Translations under genes and position numbers: made by a program
Origin: Bacteroidales bacterium UBA4363
GTDB lineage: Bacteria > Bacteroidota > Bacteroidia > Bacteroidales > Paludibacteraceae
Reading direction: 5' to 3'
Assembly (NCBI GenBank): GCA_002393965.1
Contig: DGSL01000027.1
Location: forward strand, 74,131 to 135,682
Length of the DNA: 61,552 bases
In this document: positions 17,021 to 27,394 of the stretch, piece by piece
Layout of the letters: each line of letters starts with the position of its first letter
How positions within the stretch are numbered: the stretch's first letter is position 1
Notes under the pieces: generated by a model
The model's input: only the letters and a program-made list of their open reading frames with translations
Told to the model about the DNA's origin: nothing
Database searches by the model: none

Positions 17021-17905
17021 ATGCATAAGGCCGGGTTTGTAAATATTGTAGGGAATCCGAATGTAGGAAAGTCAACGTTGATGAATGCGTTGGTTGGGGA
17101 GCGTATATCTATCATTACAAGCAAAGCCCAGACGACGCGTCATCGTATTATGGGCATTGTCAACGGAGAGGATTTCCAGATTGTCTATTCCGACACACCA
17201 GGAGTTCTGAAGCCGAATTATAAGTTGCAGGAATCGATGTTACAGTTTTCGAAATCCGCCCTTACGGATGCTGATGTATTGCTATATGTCACGGATGCTG
17301 TGGATTCTCCCGACAAGAATGCGAGTTTCGTTAAGATGGTCAATGAGAATGAGGCACCGTTGTTGCTTGCCGTCAATAAGATTGACCTGATCGATCAGGA
17401 GCGTTTAGAGTCGTTGGTTGCGCAGTGGAAAGAAACGATACCGCGTGCGGAGATTCTACCTATTTCGGCCTTGCATCGATTCAATTTGGATCTATTGCTC
17501 AAGCGCATCAAGGAACTATTGCCTGAATCGCCTCCATTTTTTGACAAAGACTCCCTGACCGACAAACCGGCGAGATTTTTTGTTACGGAAATCATACGGG
17601 AGAAGATCCTGCTCCATTATGATAAGGAGATTCCTTACTCGGTGGAGGTTGTGGTGGAGCGTTTCAGGGAAGAGGAGTCGATTATCCGGATCAATGCCTT
17701 GATTTACGTTGAGCGAGAGTCTCAAAAGGGCATTATCATCGGTAAGAGAGGGGAGTCTCTCAAGAGGGTGGCCATGTCAGCCCGTAAGGATATTGAATCC
17801 TTCTTTCAGAAGAAGGTCTATCTGGAGATCTTTGTCAAAGTCGAAAAAGATTGGCGGAGCCGAGAGGATAAACTCCGTTATTTCGGTTATAATCTCTCTG
17901 AATAA
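17021..17905 (+). CDS. era: GTPase Era
   Basis: Binds 16S rRNA 3' end and helps 30S assembly. Ras-like G domain with [12 protein letters not shown], switch region TTRHRIMG, DTPG and NKID, then a C-terminal KH domain (GIIIGKRGESLKRV). 294 residues from ATG 17021; a TTG at 17009 would add four residues. Followed 24 nt later by der, the conserved era-der pair of this phylum. Confidence 0.97.
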   Translation: MHKAGFVNIVGNPNVGKSTLMNALVGERISIITSKAQTTRHRIMGIVNGEDFQIVYSDTPGVLKPNYKLQESMLQFSKSALTDADVLLYVTDAVDSPDKNASFVKMVNENEAPLLLAVNKIDLIDQERLESLVAQWKETIPRAEILPISALHRFNLDLLLKRIKELLPESPPFFDKDSLTDKPARFFVTEIIREKILLHYDKEIPYSVEVVVERFREEESIIRINALIYVERESQKGIIIGKRGESLKRVAMSARKDIESFFQKKVYLEIFVKVEKDWRSREDKLRYFGYNLSE

Positions 17906-17929
17906 AAACTCATTAAAGACGTACATCCC

Positions 17930-19246
17930 ATGGCAGGAAATATCGTAGCAATCGTTGGTCGTCCGAATGTAGGAAAATCAACGCTCTTTAATCGCCTGAC
18001 TCAGACACGTCGTGCCATAGTGGCGGATGTGTCTGGAACGACTCGTGACCGTCAGTATGGAAAGAGTTTTTGGAATGGTCATGAGTTTTCGATCATCGAC
18101 ACAGGCGGATGGGTAGAGGGTTCGGAAGACATTTTTGAGAATGAGATCCGTCGTCAGGTGACTATTGCCGTAGAGGAGGCAGACGTCATCCTTTACATTG
18201 TGGATGTCACAGTCGGTATCAACGAATATGACACGGAGATTGCCAACATGCTCCGTCGGGTGAAAAAGCCTATTTTATTGGTGTCCAATAAGGCAGACAC
18301 GTTTGACCTGCAATATCAGGCGGCGGAGTTTTATCGACTGGGACTTGGTGAGCCGTATTTGTTGTCGGCGATGAACGGTCTTGGAACGGGAGAACTTCTG
18401 GATGCAGTGGTCCGTCATTTCGATGCGAACAGGCAGGAGGAGGACATAGAGGATCTTCCGCGTATTGCTGTAGTCGGTCGTCCTAATGCAGGCAAGTCCT
18501 CCCTTATCAATGCGTTTCTGCAGGACGATCGAAATATCGTAACGGACATAGCGGGAACGACAAGAGATTCCATCTATACTCGTTACAACAAGTTCGGTCA
18601 TGACTTTTATCTGGTTGATACGGCTGGAATCCGAAGGAAATCGAAAGTGACAGAGGATTTGGAATATTACTCGGTTGTCCGTTCTATCCGTGCGATAGAG
18701 AATGCAGATGTCTGCGTGCTGATGATTGATGCGACGCGAGGAATCGAGAGTCAGGATCTGAACATTTTCTCGGTCATACAGAAAAACAAGAAGGGTCTTG
18801 TTGTCTGTGTCAATAAGTGGGATTTGGTAGAAGAAAAATCCGACCTATCCATCAAAACGATGGAAAATGCGATCCGTAACCGTTTGGCTCCGTTTACTGA
18901 TTTTCCGATTATCTTCACGTCTGCCCTGACCAAGCAGCGCATTTTCAAGGTCATTGAAACGGCGGAGGCGGTCTATGCCAATAAATCGCGTAAGGTAACT
19001 GCGGGCAAGCTTAATGAATATATCCTTCCATTGATTGAAAACTTCCCACCACCTGCCATTAAGGGTAAATACGTAAAGATCAAGTACGCTGCCCAGTTGC
19101 CGAATACGATGATCCCTTCTTTCGTTTTTTTTGCCAATCTTCCACAGTATGTCAAGGAGCCCTATCGAAGATTTTTGGAAAACAAGATACGGGCAAAGTG
19201 GGACTTTACCGGGGTTCCCATCAATATCTTCATCCGTCAGAAATAG
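17930..19246 (+). CDS. der: ribosome biogenesis GTPase Der (EngA)
   Basis: Works in 50S subunit assembly. It has two tandem G domains, the first with [13 protein letters not shown] and NKAD, the second with [13 protein letters not shown] and NKWD, plus a C-terminal KH-like domain. 438 residues, the normal length. It is transcribed with era and followed 31 nt later by nnr. Confidence 0.97.
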   Translation: MAGNIVAIVGRPNVGKSTLFNRLTQTRRAIVADVSGTTRDRQYGKSFWNGHEFSIIDTGGWVEGSEDIFENEIRRQVTIAVEEADVILYIVDVTVGINEYDTEIANMLRRVKKPILLVSNKADTFDLQYQAAEFYRLGLGEPYLLSAMNGLGTGELLDAVVRHFDANRQEEDIEDLPRIAVVGRPNAGKSSLINAFLQDDRNIVTDIAGTTRDSIYTRYNKFGHDFYLVDTAGIRRKSKVTEDLEYYSVVRSIRAIENADVCVLMIDATRGIESQDLNIFSVIQKNKKGLVVCVNKWDLVEEKSDLSIKTMENAIRNRLAPFTDFPIIFTSALTKQRIFKVIETAEAVYANKSRKVTAGKLNEYILPLIENFPPPAIKGKYVKIKYAAQLPNTMIPSFVFFANLPQYVKEPYRRFLENKIRAKWDFTGVPINIFIRQK

Positions 19247-19277
19247 TCGGTTATCATAGTCTTGTTTTCTTTCTGAA

Positions 19278-20798
19278 GTGAAACTATTCAGAACATCAGA
19301 CATACGCCAGTTGGATCTTATGACCATGCAGCGTGAACCCATAGGGTCGATAGACCTTATGGAGCGTGCGTCGCGTGTAATGGCGGAATTCCTTCTCCGT
19401 CGTCTTGACAGAGGCACCCGAGTAGTGGTGCTTGCCGGTCCCGGGAATAATGGAGGAGATGGTCTGGCCATTGCCCGTATTCTCTCGTGCTGTTCCATTC
19501 GGGTTGAGGTTTTTCTTCTTCGTGCCACGTCATCGTTGTCTGCGGACTGTGCTGTGAATCTGGAGCGTCTGCGGGAGACGTCTGTTGTTGTGCAGGAGGT
19601 GACTGGAGAGACGGGTATCTATCCCATTCTCGATGCGGAAACCGTCGTGGTCGATGCCTTGTTCGGATCAGGTCTTAACCGTCCATTGGAAGGTCTTTTC
19701 CGTAATTGGGTAAGCTGGTTGAACCAGACCTCCAAGCAAATGGTCATTTCCGTTGATGTCCCTTCGGGTCTGTTTGGGGAGGACAATTCGTCCAATGACT
19801 TTTCTGCCATTGTCCGGTCCGACTGGACACTGACTCTTCAGTTTCCCAAGCTATCGTTCCTGATGCCTCAGTCTGAGCCGTATGTCGGAGAGTTCCATGT
19901 CATGGACATCTCTCTTCATGCGGATGCTATCCGTAATATTCCCAGTGATTATTTTCTAACGCAGGAAGAGGATTTGCCTCTTGTGTCACGTCGTAGTCGT
20001 TTTGCCCATAAGGGCACTTTCGGACATGCGCTTTTCATAGGAGGAAGTAGAGGGAAAGCCGGGGCGGCGGTTCTTGCCTCCAGGGCTTGTATGAGGATGG
20101 GGGTCGGACTGCTCAGTTGTTATGTACCACGGACAGTAGAACGTGTTCTTCAGGTTGCTCTTCCAGAGGCTATGTGTCTGTCTACTGATGATGAAAATGA
20201 AATAGTAACAGAGCCGTCTGTCGAGTCCTATTCGGCGGTAGGTATCGGATGTGGTTTGGGTACTTCGGAATCCACTGCTCAGGTACTGAAGCAGGTGTTG
20301 GCTTTATCCCATCGTCCGATGGTCCTTGATGCTGATGCGCTCAATATCCTTTCGGTTCATACGAACTGGCAAACGGCCATTCCAGAGGGAAGTATTCTGA
20401 CTCCTCATCCAAAGGAATGGGAGCGGATCAGCGGTGTTTCCCTATCGAACCGATGGGCTCAGATTGAGTCGGCACGGGAGTTCAGCCTTGAGAATCATGT
20501 CATCGTCGTCCTGAAAGGTGCTTATACGGCTGTTGTCATGCCAGACGGGACCGTTCATTTCAACTCGACGGGTAATGCGGGTATGGCAACGGCGGGGTCA
20601 GGAGATGTTCTTTGCGGCATCTTGTTATCGTTGCTGGCACAGGGTTATTCCCCATCGGATGCAGCCCTTTTAGGGGTCTATCTACATGGAAAGGCGGGAG
20701 ATGAAGCAGCCTCCCATTATGGACCTGTCTCCCTGCTCTCAGGAGATATTATTGAGGCTTTGCCTACTGTAATGCGTCGGTTTGCCCCTGCTGAATAG
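19278..20798 (+). CDS. nnr: bifunctional NAD(P)H-hydrate epimerase / ADP-dependent dehydratase
   Basis: Repairs hydrated NAD(P)H. The N-terminal YjeF_N domain (about 1-220) carries PIGSIDLMERA and GPGNNGGDGLAIARIL. The C-terminal ribokinase-like YjeF_C domain carries HKGTFGHALFIGGSRGKAG, LTPHPKEWER and AGSGDVLCGIL. 506 residues, the usual fused form. The start is GTG at 19278, because the family begins with K-L-F just before the epimerase motif. The TAG stop at 20796-20798 directly abuts the stop of the convergent nfo gene, so 3' ends of the two transcripts must overlap. Confidence 0.96.
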   Translation: MKLFRTSDIRQLDLMTMQREPIGSIDLMERASRVMAEFLLRRLDRGTRVVVLAGPGNNGGDGLAIARILSCCSIRVEVFLLRATSSLSADCAVNLERLRETSVVVQEVTGETGIYPILDAETVVVDALFGSGLNRPLEGLFRNWVSWLNQTSKQMVISVDVPSGLFGEDNSSNDFSAIVRSDWTLTLQFPKLSFLMPQSEPYVGEFHVMDISLHADAIRNIPSDYFLTQEEDLPLVSRRSRFAHKGTFGHALFIGGSRGKAGAAVLASRACMRMGVGLLSCYVPRTVERVLQVALPEAMCLSTDDENEIVTEPSVESYSAVGIGCGLGTSESTAQVLKQVLALSHRPMVLDADALNILSVHTNWQTAIPEGSILTPHPKEWERISGVSLSNRWAQIESAREFSLENHVIVVLKGAYTAVVMPDGTVHFNSTGNAGMATAGSGDVLCGILLSLLAQGYSPSDAALLGVYLHGKAGDEAASHYGPVSLLSGDIIEALPTVMRRFAPAE

Positions 20799-21644
20799 TT
20801 ATCTTTCTTCTCTCCAGGATTTCAGGAGTTGTATTTCCTTTTGGTATCCGCTGATGTCGTTGGGAGTTTCCAGGAAGAAAGGCAGGTCTCGCAGGACGGG
20901 GTGATTGATGATCCGTCGTATGGTCGTTTCTCCCAGCGTTCCTTTCCCAATCAGTTCGTGTCGGTCCTTATGACTACCCAGAGGGTTTTTGCTGTCATTC
21001 AGATGAACGGCCTTCAGACGATCCAATCCGATGATTTTATCAAAAGAAGTCAGAACGTCATCCAGGTTGTTATTCAGATCATATCCTGCGTCGTTTACGT
21101 GGCAAGTATCCAGGCAGACTCCCAGTTTGTCTTCCCATTGTACTTTCTCCATGATGTCGTGCAGTTCCTCAAATGTCCTGCCTACCTCGGATCCTTTCCC
21201 AGCCATTGTTTCCAGCAATACGGTAGTTTGTTGTTCGCGAAAGAGCACATCGTTTAATATTCCTGCAATCTTCTGAATCCCTATATCAATGCCCTGTTGG
21301 ACGTGGCTGCCTGGGTGAAAGTTATAGTAGTTGCCAGGAACGTGTTCCATCCGTTGCAAGTCGTCTGCCATGGTTTCTCTGGCGAAGTTGCGTATATCAT
21401 CCTTTGCGGCACATGCATTCAAGACGTAGGGAGCATGAGCCAAAATGACGGATATCCCGTTTTCCTCAGCCAGAGCATGGAACTGTCTTATATCGTCCGG
21501 GTCTATTGCTTTTGCCTGTCCTCCTCGTGGGTTACGGGTAAAAAACTGGAATGTATTGGCTCCGATGGAGAGGGCAGTCTGGGCCATGTCGAGAAATCCT
21601 TTAGAAGCGGAGAGGTGGCAACCTATGGTAAAAATGTCGTTCAT
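20799..21644 (-). CDS. nfo: endonuclease IV (AP endonuclease)
   Basis: A zinc-dependent TIM-barrel AP endonuclease of base excision repair. 281 residues with [82 protein letters not shown] and FLETPND, which include the metal ligands. It starts 1 nt after the DUF4954 stop, so is likely translated with it. Confidence 0.97.
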   Translation of the reverse strand: MNDIFTIGCHLSASKGFLDMAQTALSIGANTFQFFTRNPRGGQAKAIDPDDIRQFHALAEENGISVILAHAPYVLNACAAKDDIRNFARETMADDLQRMEHVPGNYYNFHPGSHVQQGIDIGIQKIAGILNDVLFREQQTTVLLETMAGKGSEVGRTFEELHDIMEKVQWEDKLGVCLDTCHVNDAGYDLNNNLDDVLTSFDKIIGLDRLKAVHLNDSKNPLGSHKDRHELIGKGTLGETTIRRIINHPVLRDLPFFLETPNDISGYQKEIQLLKSWREER

Positions 21645-21645
21645 G

Positions 21646-23376
21646 TTACTTCTGTCTTGTATTCAGTGCATTGTCGATCAATTTGCAAATTGCTTCTTTA
21701 TCTAGCGTTCCTCGCAGGCGTCCAAACTCCTTTTCCTGTGCTTCTTTACCCTGGTCAACGCCGAAATTGATTTTGAATATATGTTCATATTCCTTCTTAG
21801 CATCCAGTAATACTTCGGTCTTCAGGGAGTCGATTTCCTCCTTGGACCTGTTTCTCAGAGATGAGATATCGTCTGTTTCGAGAACTTTCTTATTCAGAAG
21901 AATTCCTGCCAGTGCAGAAGCGAACCGTTTATTATCCTGTTGATACGAAAGAGTCAGTTTTTGCAATTCTTCATTCAGAACTTTCAGAGAGTCTGGTTGT
22001 CGTCTTATTATCCGTTGAATGCGTCGGTATGGAGTGATCAGTCCGCATATATCCATCCATGGTTCGATTTTCGCTACCTGTCCTTTCTCTGCGTGGATGC
22101 CACAATAGATGAGCAGGGCTTTCTGATAGAGTTCAATCCCACGTTCTGCGGACTTTCTTGTGATATAGATGTGTTTATCCTCAAAAGGGTAAAGGATATC
22201 TTCCTGGTCTTTCTCCAGCAGATCCTGCAAGCGCAGGTATCCAGAAAGGATTTGGCTGATGATAAAGGGGTTCTGAAAATCGTAGATGATACTATCCGCC
22301 AGAGGATTCTTCCTGTTGTCTCTGTCCGGCCATTTTGACACATCCCTGAACGTGCCGAGATTTCGGAGTGAGATGGCGGGTATGATTCGTGTAAGCGTCC
22401 CTTCGGCGGAGAGGTAGGAGAACGGAAATTCCTTTGTATTTAACTTGTTTTTGTGTTTGCCTATGATCAGAGAAAAGCAACCGGTTCTGCTCGGCCATGG
22501 AATGTAGCTATCGCTTGCCATTTTAGAACCTCGGTCCAGGATGCCATAGTGGATGGGTCCGCTTTTATACATGTGGTTACTTTCATTCGAACCACTTCCG
22601 GCATTGAAAAACAGCGTTGCGCCAGCTATCAGCAATGTATTCTTGTGATGAGAGATTGTTGAAGGTCCGGCGAAAAAGGCGGTTGCTTCACCGTGCGTTA
22701 GTTGGCAATTGGCAAAAATAACAGAGTCGGTAGCCGAGAACTGTTTGGAGACAAGAGCGTTTTCACCGATAAAGCATCTCTCGATCAAGGCACCGTCCGT
22801 CAGTTGCGCTCCTTTTGCCATGATGAAATGATGTGCGATGACATTGTCGCCTATTATGGTCGGGCTGTCTTCTGAGCTTAGGATTGTGCCGTCAGAGATG
22901 TGTTGCACGCCATTGAGAATGGCAAACGGACCGATCTGTACGTTTTCAATGTTGACGCAATGTCGGACAGCGGCGTCTCGTCCGACTACCATTGTATCGT
23001 TGATGAAAGAATCCGCATTCTTGCAGAAAAGTTGATACAGGTAAGCTGTCGTTTGTTCGTCTTGTTTCCAAAAGCACTGGAGGTAGGCATTCTGGGCTGT
23101 CATTTCCTGGGTGAGGATCAGGGCTCTTGAACCGCTCTCGTCGAGGACCGTCGTTTTCGTTCCATTTCCGAACGCAGAGGTTCCTTCCATTGTCAGGGAA
23201 GAATTCACAATGATTGCACCGCTGTCGATTTTGATGTTTCCATTCAGAGAAGAACGAAGCAGCTGTGCGGTCTGAAAATCTTGCGATACTTGGATTTTTG
23301 TCCAATCGGAAGACAGGCATCCCTGTCTTTCCAATTGTCCTATTTCCTGGTTGCTGAGCGGGCGGAAAACAGTCAT
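21646..23376 (-). CDS. DUF4954 family protein with left-handed beta-helix
   Basis: 576 residues. Residues about 130-240 show hexapeptide-like periodicity ([41 protein letters not shown]), which predicts a left-handed beta-helix as in sugar-phosphate nucleotidyl- and acyltransferases. The central part has conserved [16 protein letters not shown] and [16 protein letters not shown]. The C-terminal 150 residues are helical. The family is common in Bacteroidota and has no established reaction. It lies between hflX (16 nt upstream) and nfo (1 nt downstream) in one operon. Confidence 0.8.
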   Translation of the reverse strand: MTVFRPLSNQEIGQLERQGCLSSDWTKIQVSQDFQTAQLLRSSLNGNIKIDSGAIIVNSSLTMEGTSAFGNGTKTTVLDESGSRALILTQEMTAQNAYLQCFWKQDEQTTAYLYQLFCKNADSFINDTMVVGRDAAVRHCVNIENVQIGPFAILNGVQHISDGTILSSEDSPTIIGDNVIAHHFIMAKGAQLTDGALIERCFIGENALVSKQFSATDSVIFANCQLTHGEATAFFAGPSTISHHKNTLLIAGATLFFNAGSGSNESNHMYKSGPIHYGILDRGSKMASDSYIPWPSRTGCFSLIIGKHKNKLNTKEFPFSYLSAEGTLTRIIPAISLRNLGTFRDVSKWPDRDNRKNPLADSIIYDFQNPFIISQILSGYLRLQDLLEKDQEDILYPFEDKHIYITRKSAERGIELYQKALLIYCGIHAEKGQVAKIEPWMDICGLITPYRRIQRIIRRQPDSLKVLNEELQKLTLSYQQDNKRFASALAGILLNKKVLETDDISSLRNRSKEEIDSLKTEVLLDAKKEYEHIFKINFGVDQGKEAQEKEFGRLRGTLDKEAICKLIDNALNTRQK

Positions 23377-23391
23377 AAGCAGGCTTTTTTA

Positions 23392-24672
23392 TTAATCATT
23401 CAAATTCTGAATATCGGACAAGCTGAGGTCGGGATAGAGGAAGTCATTGTAGGGAAAGCGTTGAACATGTATTTCCCTTATATTCTTGTACATCAATGAT
23501 TTCAGTGCTTCGATATTTCTTTTTTCCTTTGCTGAAACAAACATACAATTGTTATGCATCTTGGCGATCCATGTTTCCTTGAACTCCTCCAGAGAAATGT
23601 TCTCCCGTTTGCGTGGAGTCAGGTCTCCTTCTTCCTTCGGTGTATATCTGAAAGCATCAATCTTATTAAAGAGCATGACCGTCGGTTTTTCCTTTCCGTT
23701 CAGTTCGTTGAGAGTTCTGTTGACGACCTCTATCTGTTCCTCAAAATTCGGGTGTGAGATATCAACGACATGAATAAGCAGATCCGCCTCGCGCACTTCG
23801 TCGAGAGTGGACTTAAAAGACTCGACCAGGTTGTGTGGCAGTTTTCGAATGAATCCAACGGTATCGCACAGGAGGAATGGCAGATTTTCGATAGTCATTT
23901 TCCGAACGGTAGTATCGAGCGTAGCAAAGAGTTTATTCTCGGCAAAGACGTTGGACTTGGAAAGCAGGTTCATCAGTGTCGATTTGCCGACATTGGTGTA
24001 TCCGACCAATGCCACGCGGACCAGTTTGCCGCGGTTTCGCCGTTGTGTCTCCATCTGTCGGTCGATGCGTTTCAGTTCGTCCCTAAGGAGTGAGATGCGG
24101 GATTGAATGATCCGTTTGTCTACCTCGATCTGTGTTTCACCCATGCCGCGAGAGGTGGAGCCACCACCTCGTTGTCGGTCGAGATGGCTCCACATTCTGG
24201 TCAGTCTTGGCAGCATGTATTGCAGTCGAGCCATTTCGACTTGAGTTTTCGCGTAGGATGTCTGAGCCCGTTGTGCGAATATTTCGAGGATCAGAGAGGT
24301 GCGGTCCAGCACCTCCATTTTCAGTTCTTTCTGTATGTTGCGCAGTTGTCTGGGCGACAATTCGTCGTCGAAGATGGCCAAACCGATATTGTTAGACTCC
24401 ATATAGTCCTTTATTTCGGATAGTTTACCCTGTCCGACATAAGTTTGGCTATTCGGATAGTCCAGAGATTGGATAAAGCGTTTCTCGGGAACTATATCAG
24501 ACGTCTCAGCCAGGAAGGCCAATTCGTCGAGGTATTCTTTTGTTCGTTCTTCCGGTTGTTCTGGAGTGACCAATCCGATGAGTACGGCGCGTGTCAATCC
24601 GTTCTCAGTCAGAGAATCCGTCTGTTGTTCCTGCGGGTTCGCCTCGAAGGTATTGTTTATGGTATTCTTCAT
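23392..24672 (-). CDS. hflX: GTPase HflX
   Basis: A ribosome-splitting GTPase induced by stress in E. coli. It has the N-terminal HflX domain (YVGQGKLSEIKDYM, FDDELSPRQLRNIQKEL) and the middle helical part with GGGSTSRGMGETQIEVDKR. The G domain carries GYTNVGKSTLMN, DTVGFIRKLPHNLVESF, and NKID. ATG at 24672 is preferred over a TTG three bases upstream. First gene of the hflX-DUF4954-nfo unit. Confidence 0.96.
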   Translation of the reverse strand: MKNTINNTFEANPQEQQTDSLTENGLTRAVLIGLVTPEQPEERTKEYLDELAFLAETSDIVPEKRFIQSLDYPNSQTYVGQGKLSEIKDYMESNNIGLAIFDDELSPRQLRNIQKELKMEVLDRTSLILEIFAQRAQTSYAKTQVEMARLQYMLPRLTRMWSHLDRQRGGGSTSRGMGETQIEVDKRIIQSRISLLRDELKRIDRQMETQRRNRGKLVRVALVGYTNVGKSTLMNLLSKSNVFAENKLFATLDTTVRKMTIENLPFLLCDTVGFIRKLPHNLVESFKSTLDEVREADLLIHVVDISHPNFEEQIEVVNRTLNELNGKEKPTVMLFNKIDAFRYTPKEEGDLTPRKRENISLEEFKETWIAKMHNNCMFVSAKEKRNIEALKSLMYKNIREIHVQRFPYNDFLYPDLSLSDIQNLND

Positions 24673-24686
24673 CAAGAATCAAGAAG

Positions 24687-24728
24687 AAAGCCGTTCTGAA
24701 CCATCGAAAAGGGATTCAGAGCGGCTTT
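24687..24728 (-). terminator. intrinsic terminator of the tonB-like gene
   Basis: AAAGCCGTTCTGAA (24687-24700) pairs with TTCAGAGCGGCTTT (24715-24728), 14 bp with one G.U pair. Read leftward it ends in CTTTCTTCTT. It separates the tonB-like gene from hflX. Confidence 0.75.
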
Positions 24729-24764
24729 AATACGATTATTTATTTCTGAATGTCAGTTCAGTGA

Positions 24765-25457
24765 TCAGTTCAGTTTGAATTGAACAGGCAACGTGTAGCG
24801 CTGGCGCACTTTTTTACCTGATTGTTCACCTGGTTTCCATTTAGGCATCATGTTGATTACGCGTAAAGCCTCTCGGTCCAGATCCGGGTCCAGTCCCTTT
24901 ACGATTTTCACATCGACAAGCGAGCCGTCCTTGTTGACGACGAACTGGCAAACAACACGTCCTTGGATACCGGCTTCCTTTGCAGCGGCAGGATAGTTCA
25001 AGTTTTTGTTCAGGAATTTGTAGAGTTCCTGCATACCGCCAGGGTATTCCGCAGATTTCTCTACGACCTGGAAGATTACGTCATCCTCTTTTTCCACTGG
25101 TTTTGCGATTGGTGCCGGAGCTGGAGGCGGAGCCACGACAACGGCTTCGGTCGGTTTGACCTCAGTGAAGACATCGGTATTGGATTTCACTTCGTGATCA
25201 ACGACTTTGACCTCTGGTGGGATTTCTGCAGGAGCCGGTGGTTCCGGAGCCTGCTCTGGAGGTTCAGGTTCCGCGGTCTGCATCATTTCCTCCATTTCCG
25301 CGTTCTCGTAGCTGATGTCATTTTGATACACCTCAATTTCGCGCTGTGATAATTCAAAGGCGATGTAGAGAGTACCTAAAGATAAAATCAGACCCAACAG
25401 AAAAAAGAAACCTTTCTGCCTTTCAAGGTCTGCCGAAGGTGCTTTTTTTATCTCCAT
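24765..25457 (-). CDS. energy transducer TonB
   Basis: Couples the inner-membrane proton motive force to outer-membrane transporters. 230 residues: a short basic cytoplasmic start, a TM helix (FFFLLGLILSLGTLYIAFEL, residues about 17-36), a Pro/Glu-rich periplasmic linker with repeated PPAPA and EPEP, and a C-terminal TonB domain (YPGGMQELYKFLNKNL, AGIQGRVVCQFVVN, MPKWKPGEQSGKKVRQ). ATG at 25457 is chosen because upstream codons lie across the promoter. No exbB or exbD is adjacent. Divergent from porQ. Confidence 0.93.
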   Translation of the reverse strand: MEIKKAPSADLERQKGFFFLLGLILSLGTLYIAFELSQREIEVYQNDISYENAEMEEMMQTAEPEPPEQAPEPPAPAEIPPEVKVVDHEVKSNTDVFTEVKPTEAVVVAPPPAPAPIAKPVEKEDDVIFQVVEKSAEYPGGMQELYKFLNKNLNYPAAAKEAGIQGRVVCQFVVNKDGSLVDVKIVKGLDPDLDREALRVINMMPKWKPGEQSGKKVRQRYTLPVQFKLN

Positions 25458-25497
25458 AGGAATATTGAAATGTGATGTTTTCTTATTTTTGGCTTCG

Positions 25498-25505
25498 CAA
25501 ATGTA
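25498..25505 (-). promoter_or_regulatory. -7 element of the tonB-like gene
   Basis: TACATTTG read leftward, 41 bp before the ATG. A TTTG lies too far upstream (24 bp) to be a good -33 element. Confidence 0.5.
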
Positions 25506-25569
25506 ACATAAAAAATCATTATGGTAATTCAAATGCCATAAAAAAATAGAAATAAACGAATGAAAATAC

Positions 25570-25577
25570 TAACTTTG
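25570..25577 (+). promoter_or_regulatory. -7 element of porQ
   Basis: TAACTTTG, 63 bp before the GTG start of porQ. No clear -33 element. It lies back to back with the tonB -7 element. Confidence 0.5.
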
Positions 25578-25639
25578 GACTCCCAAAGAGAAGAGGTCCA
25601 AAATCTTAGAACCCATTTTATACATAAAACGAACCTTTT

Positions 25640-26662
25640 GTGCTAAAACGTTTCCTTACATCGTGTCTTTTTGTATTGTCGGTCGTTTCCCTGTCGGCCT
25701 CCGGAACAATGGGTTACACTTTTCTTGAGATTCCCGTTTCTGCTTATGAGAGTTCACATGGAGGATGTCATGTGGCGCCAGAGTCGGATGGTGTGAACAC
25801 TGTCTTTGTCAATCCATCGCTTCTGCGAGACTCGACGAGTCGTTGCCTTTCGATGTCCTATAGTTCCTATCTCTCTGAGGCGAACATCGGGTCGGTTGCG
25901 TATGGTCACTCGTATGGAAAACATCATTTTGCGTTGGGCGCAAGGTTGGTTGATTACGGCACTTTTGACGGATATGATGAGTACGGCCGCTCTACGGGAA
26001 GTTTTTCAGCCAAAGACCTGTCCTTTTCCGTAGGTTATGCGCGTGCGTTGTATCCCTTTCTCTCTGTCGGTCTATCCCTCAAACCGATTTTTTCCAATTA
26101 TGAGTCGTATCATTCCTTTGCGATGGCGGTGGATGTGGGAGGCTGGTTACACCTTGACGATTACCATTTCTCAACGGGGTTAGTCTTCTCGAACGTAGGG
26201 CGTCAGATTGACACCTATGCTTCGGACCGTGAGTCGTTGCCGTTCAATGCGGTGCTAACGTTCTCGAAGGGATTCTCGCATGCCCCATTCCGTTTGAATG
26301 TCACCTATCATCATCTGACCGATTGGGACTTGGATTATCGAGATGATGTCCGTCGTTCCACGCTTGTGGGTTATGAGACGGGAACGGACTATTCTTTTGG
26401 AGAGATGTTCTTCCGTCACGTTGTCATAGGAGCCGACTTTGTACCCTTGAATGGCCGTTTGCGTATTACGGCCAGTTACAACCGCCGTCGGGCGGATGAC
26501 CTTGAATTGGAAGACTCCAAATCGTTGGCGGGATTCTCGTTCGGTGCGGGTCTTTCGCTTAAAAAGGTGGATGCGTCATTCGCCATGTCGCAATATCAAA
26601 CAGGAGTCTGGCAATATCAATTCACGTTAGGCTTCCATTTAGCAGCTTTATTCAGTAAGTAA
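25640..26662 (+). CDS. porQ: type IX secretion system protein PorQ
   Basis: An outer-membrane beta-barrel protein of the T9SS cell-surface attachment complex (PorQUVZ). 340 residues with a signal peptide (FLTSCLFVLSVVSLSAS), then TYTFLEIP-like start (GYTFLEIPVSAY), FVNPSLL and many aromatic beta-strands ending LGFHLAALFSK. It starts with GTG at 25640. The order porQ-cmk-ispH matches that known near porQ in other Bacteroidales and supports the call. It fits the T9SS-like tails of two secreted proteins elsewhere in the window. Confidence 0.88.
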   Translation: MLKRFLTSCLFVLSVVSLSASGTMGYTFLEIPVSAYESSHGGCHVAPESDGVNTVFVNPSLLRDSTSRCLSMSYSSYLSEANIGSVAYGHSYGKHHFALGARLVDYGTFDGYDEYGRSTGSFSAKDLSFSVGYARALYPFLSVGLSLKPIFSNYESYHSFAMAVDVGGWLHLDDYHFSTGLVFSNVGRQIDTYASDRESLPFNAVLTFSKGFSHAPFRLNVTYHHLTDWDLDYRDDVRRSTLVGYETGTDYSFGEMFFRHVVIGADFVPLNGRLRITASYNRRRADDLELEDSKSLAGFSFGAGLSLKKVDASFAMSQYQTGVWQYQFTLGFHLAALFSK

Positions 26663-26693
26663 AAAACCGCTTTGAAACAGAACTAAGAAAACG

Positions 26694-27383
26694 ATGAAAA
26701 AAATAACGGTAGCGATAGACGGATATTCCTCGTGCGGAAAAAGTACGATGGCGAAGGCCCTTGCCCGTCAGGTTGGCTATGCGTATATTGATACGGGAGC
26801 CATGTATCGGTGTGTAGGATTGTATGCCCTGACCCATTCTTACTTACAAGACGGAAAGGTAGATGAGGGTTTCTTGCAAGAGATGATGTCAGGTATTCAG
26901 ATTACGTTCCGTCCTAATTCCGAAGGTCGTTCCGAACCCTATCTCAATGGTGTAGGGGTTGAGTCTCAAATCCGAACGCTGGCCATCTCTGAGGCGGCCA
27001 GTGTCGTCAGTCAATATCGTTATGTCCGATCTGCCATGGTCTCTCAGCAGCAGGCGATGGGTCAGTCGAAAGGGGTCGTCATGGACGGTCGTGATATAGG
27101 CACGGTTGTCTTCCCTGATGCGGAACTTAAAATATTCGTGATGGCGAGTGACGAGGTACGTGCGCGCCGTCGTTATGACGAGTTGGTTGCGAAAGGCGAG
27201 GAAGGTCTTTGCTACGAGAACGTACTAGCCATGGTCCGGGAGCGAGACTATCGAGATACGCACCGTGCGGAGAGTCCGTTGGTACAGGCAGAGGATGCGC
27301 TTGTCCTGGACAATAGTCATATGACGATTGAAGAACAGAACGAGTGGCTTCTTGCCGCCTTTGAGAGAGCGGTACGAGGATAA
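26694..27383 (+). CDS. cmk: (d)CMP kinase
   Basis: Phosphorylates CMP and dCMP. 229 residues with the P-loop GYSSCGKSTMAK, DTGAMYRCVG, the CMP-binding insert, VMDGRDIGTVVFPDA and a lid region with RRRYDELVAKG and RDYRDTHR. Downstream of porQ by 31 nt and 11 nt before ispH, so probably one transcript. Confidence 0.97.
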   Translation: MKKITVAIDGYSSCGKSTMAKALARQVGYAYIDTGAMYRCVGLYALTHSYLQDGKVDEGFLQEMMSGIQITFRPNSEGRSEPYLNGVGVESQIRTLAISEAASVVSQYRYVRSAMVSQQQAMGQSKGVVMDGRDIGTVVFPDAELKIFVMASDEVRARRRYDELVAKGEEGLCYENVLAMVRERDYRDTHRAESPLVQAEDALVLDNSHMTIEEQNEWLLAAFERAVRG

Positions 27384-27394
27384 AAATACGGGAA

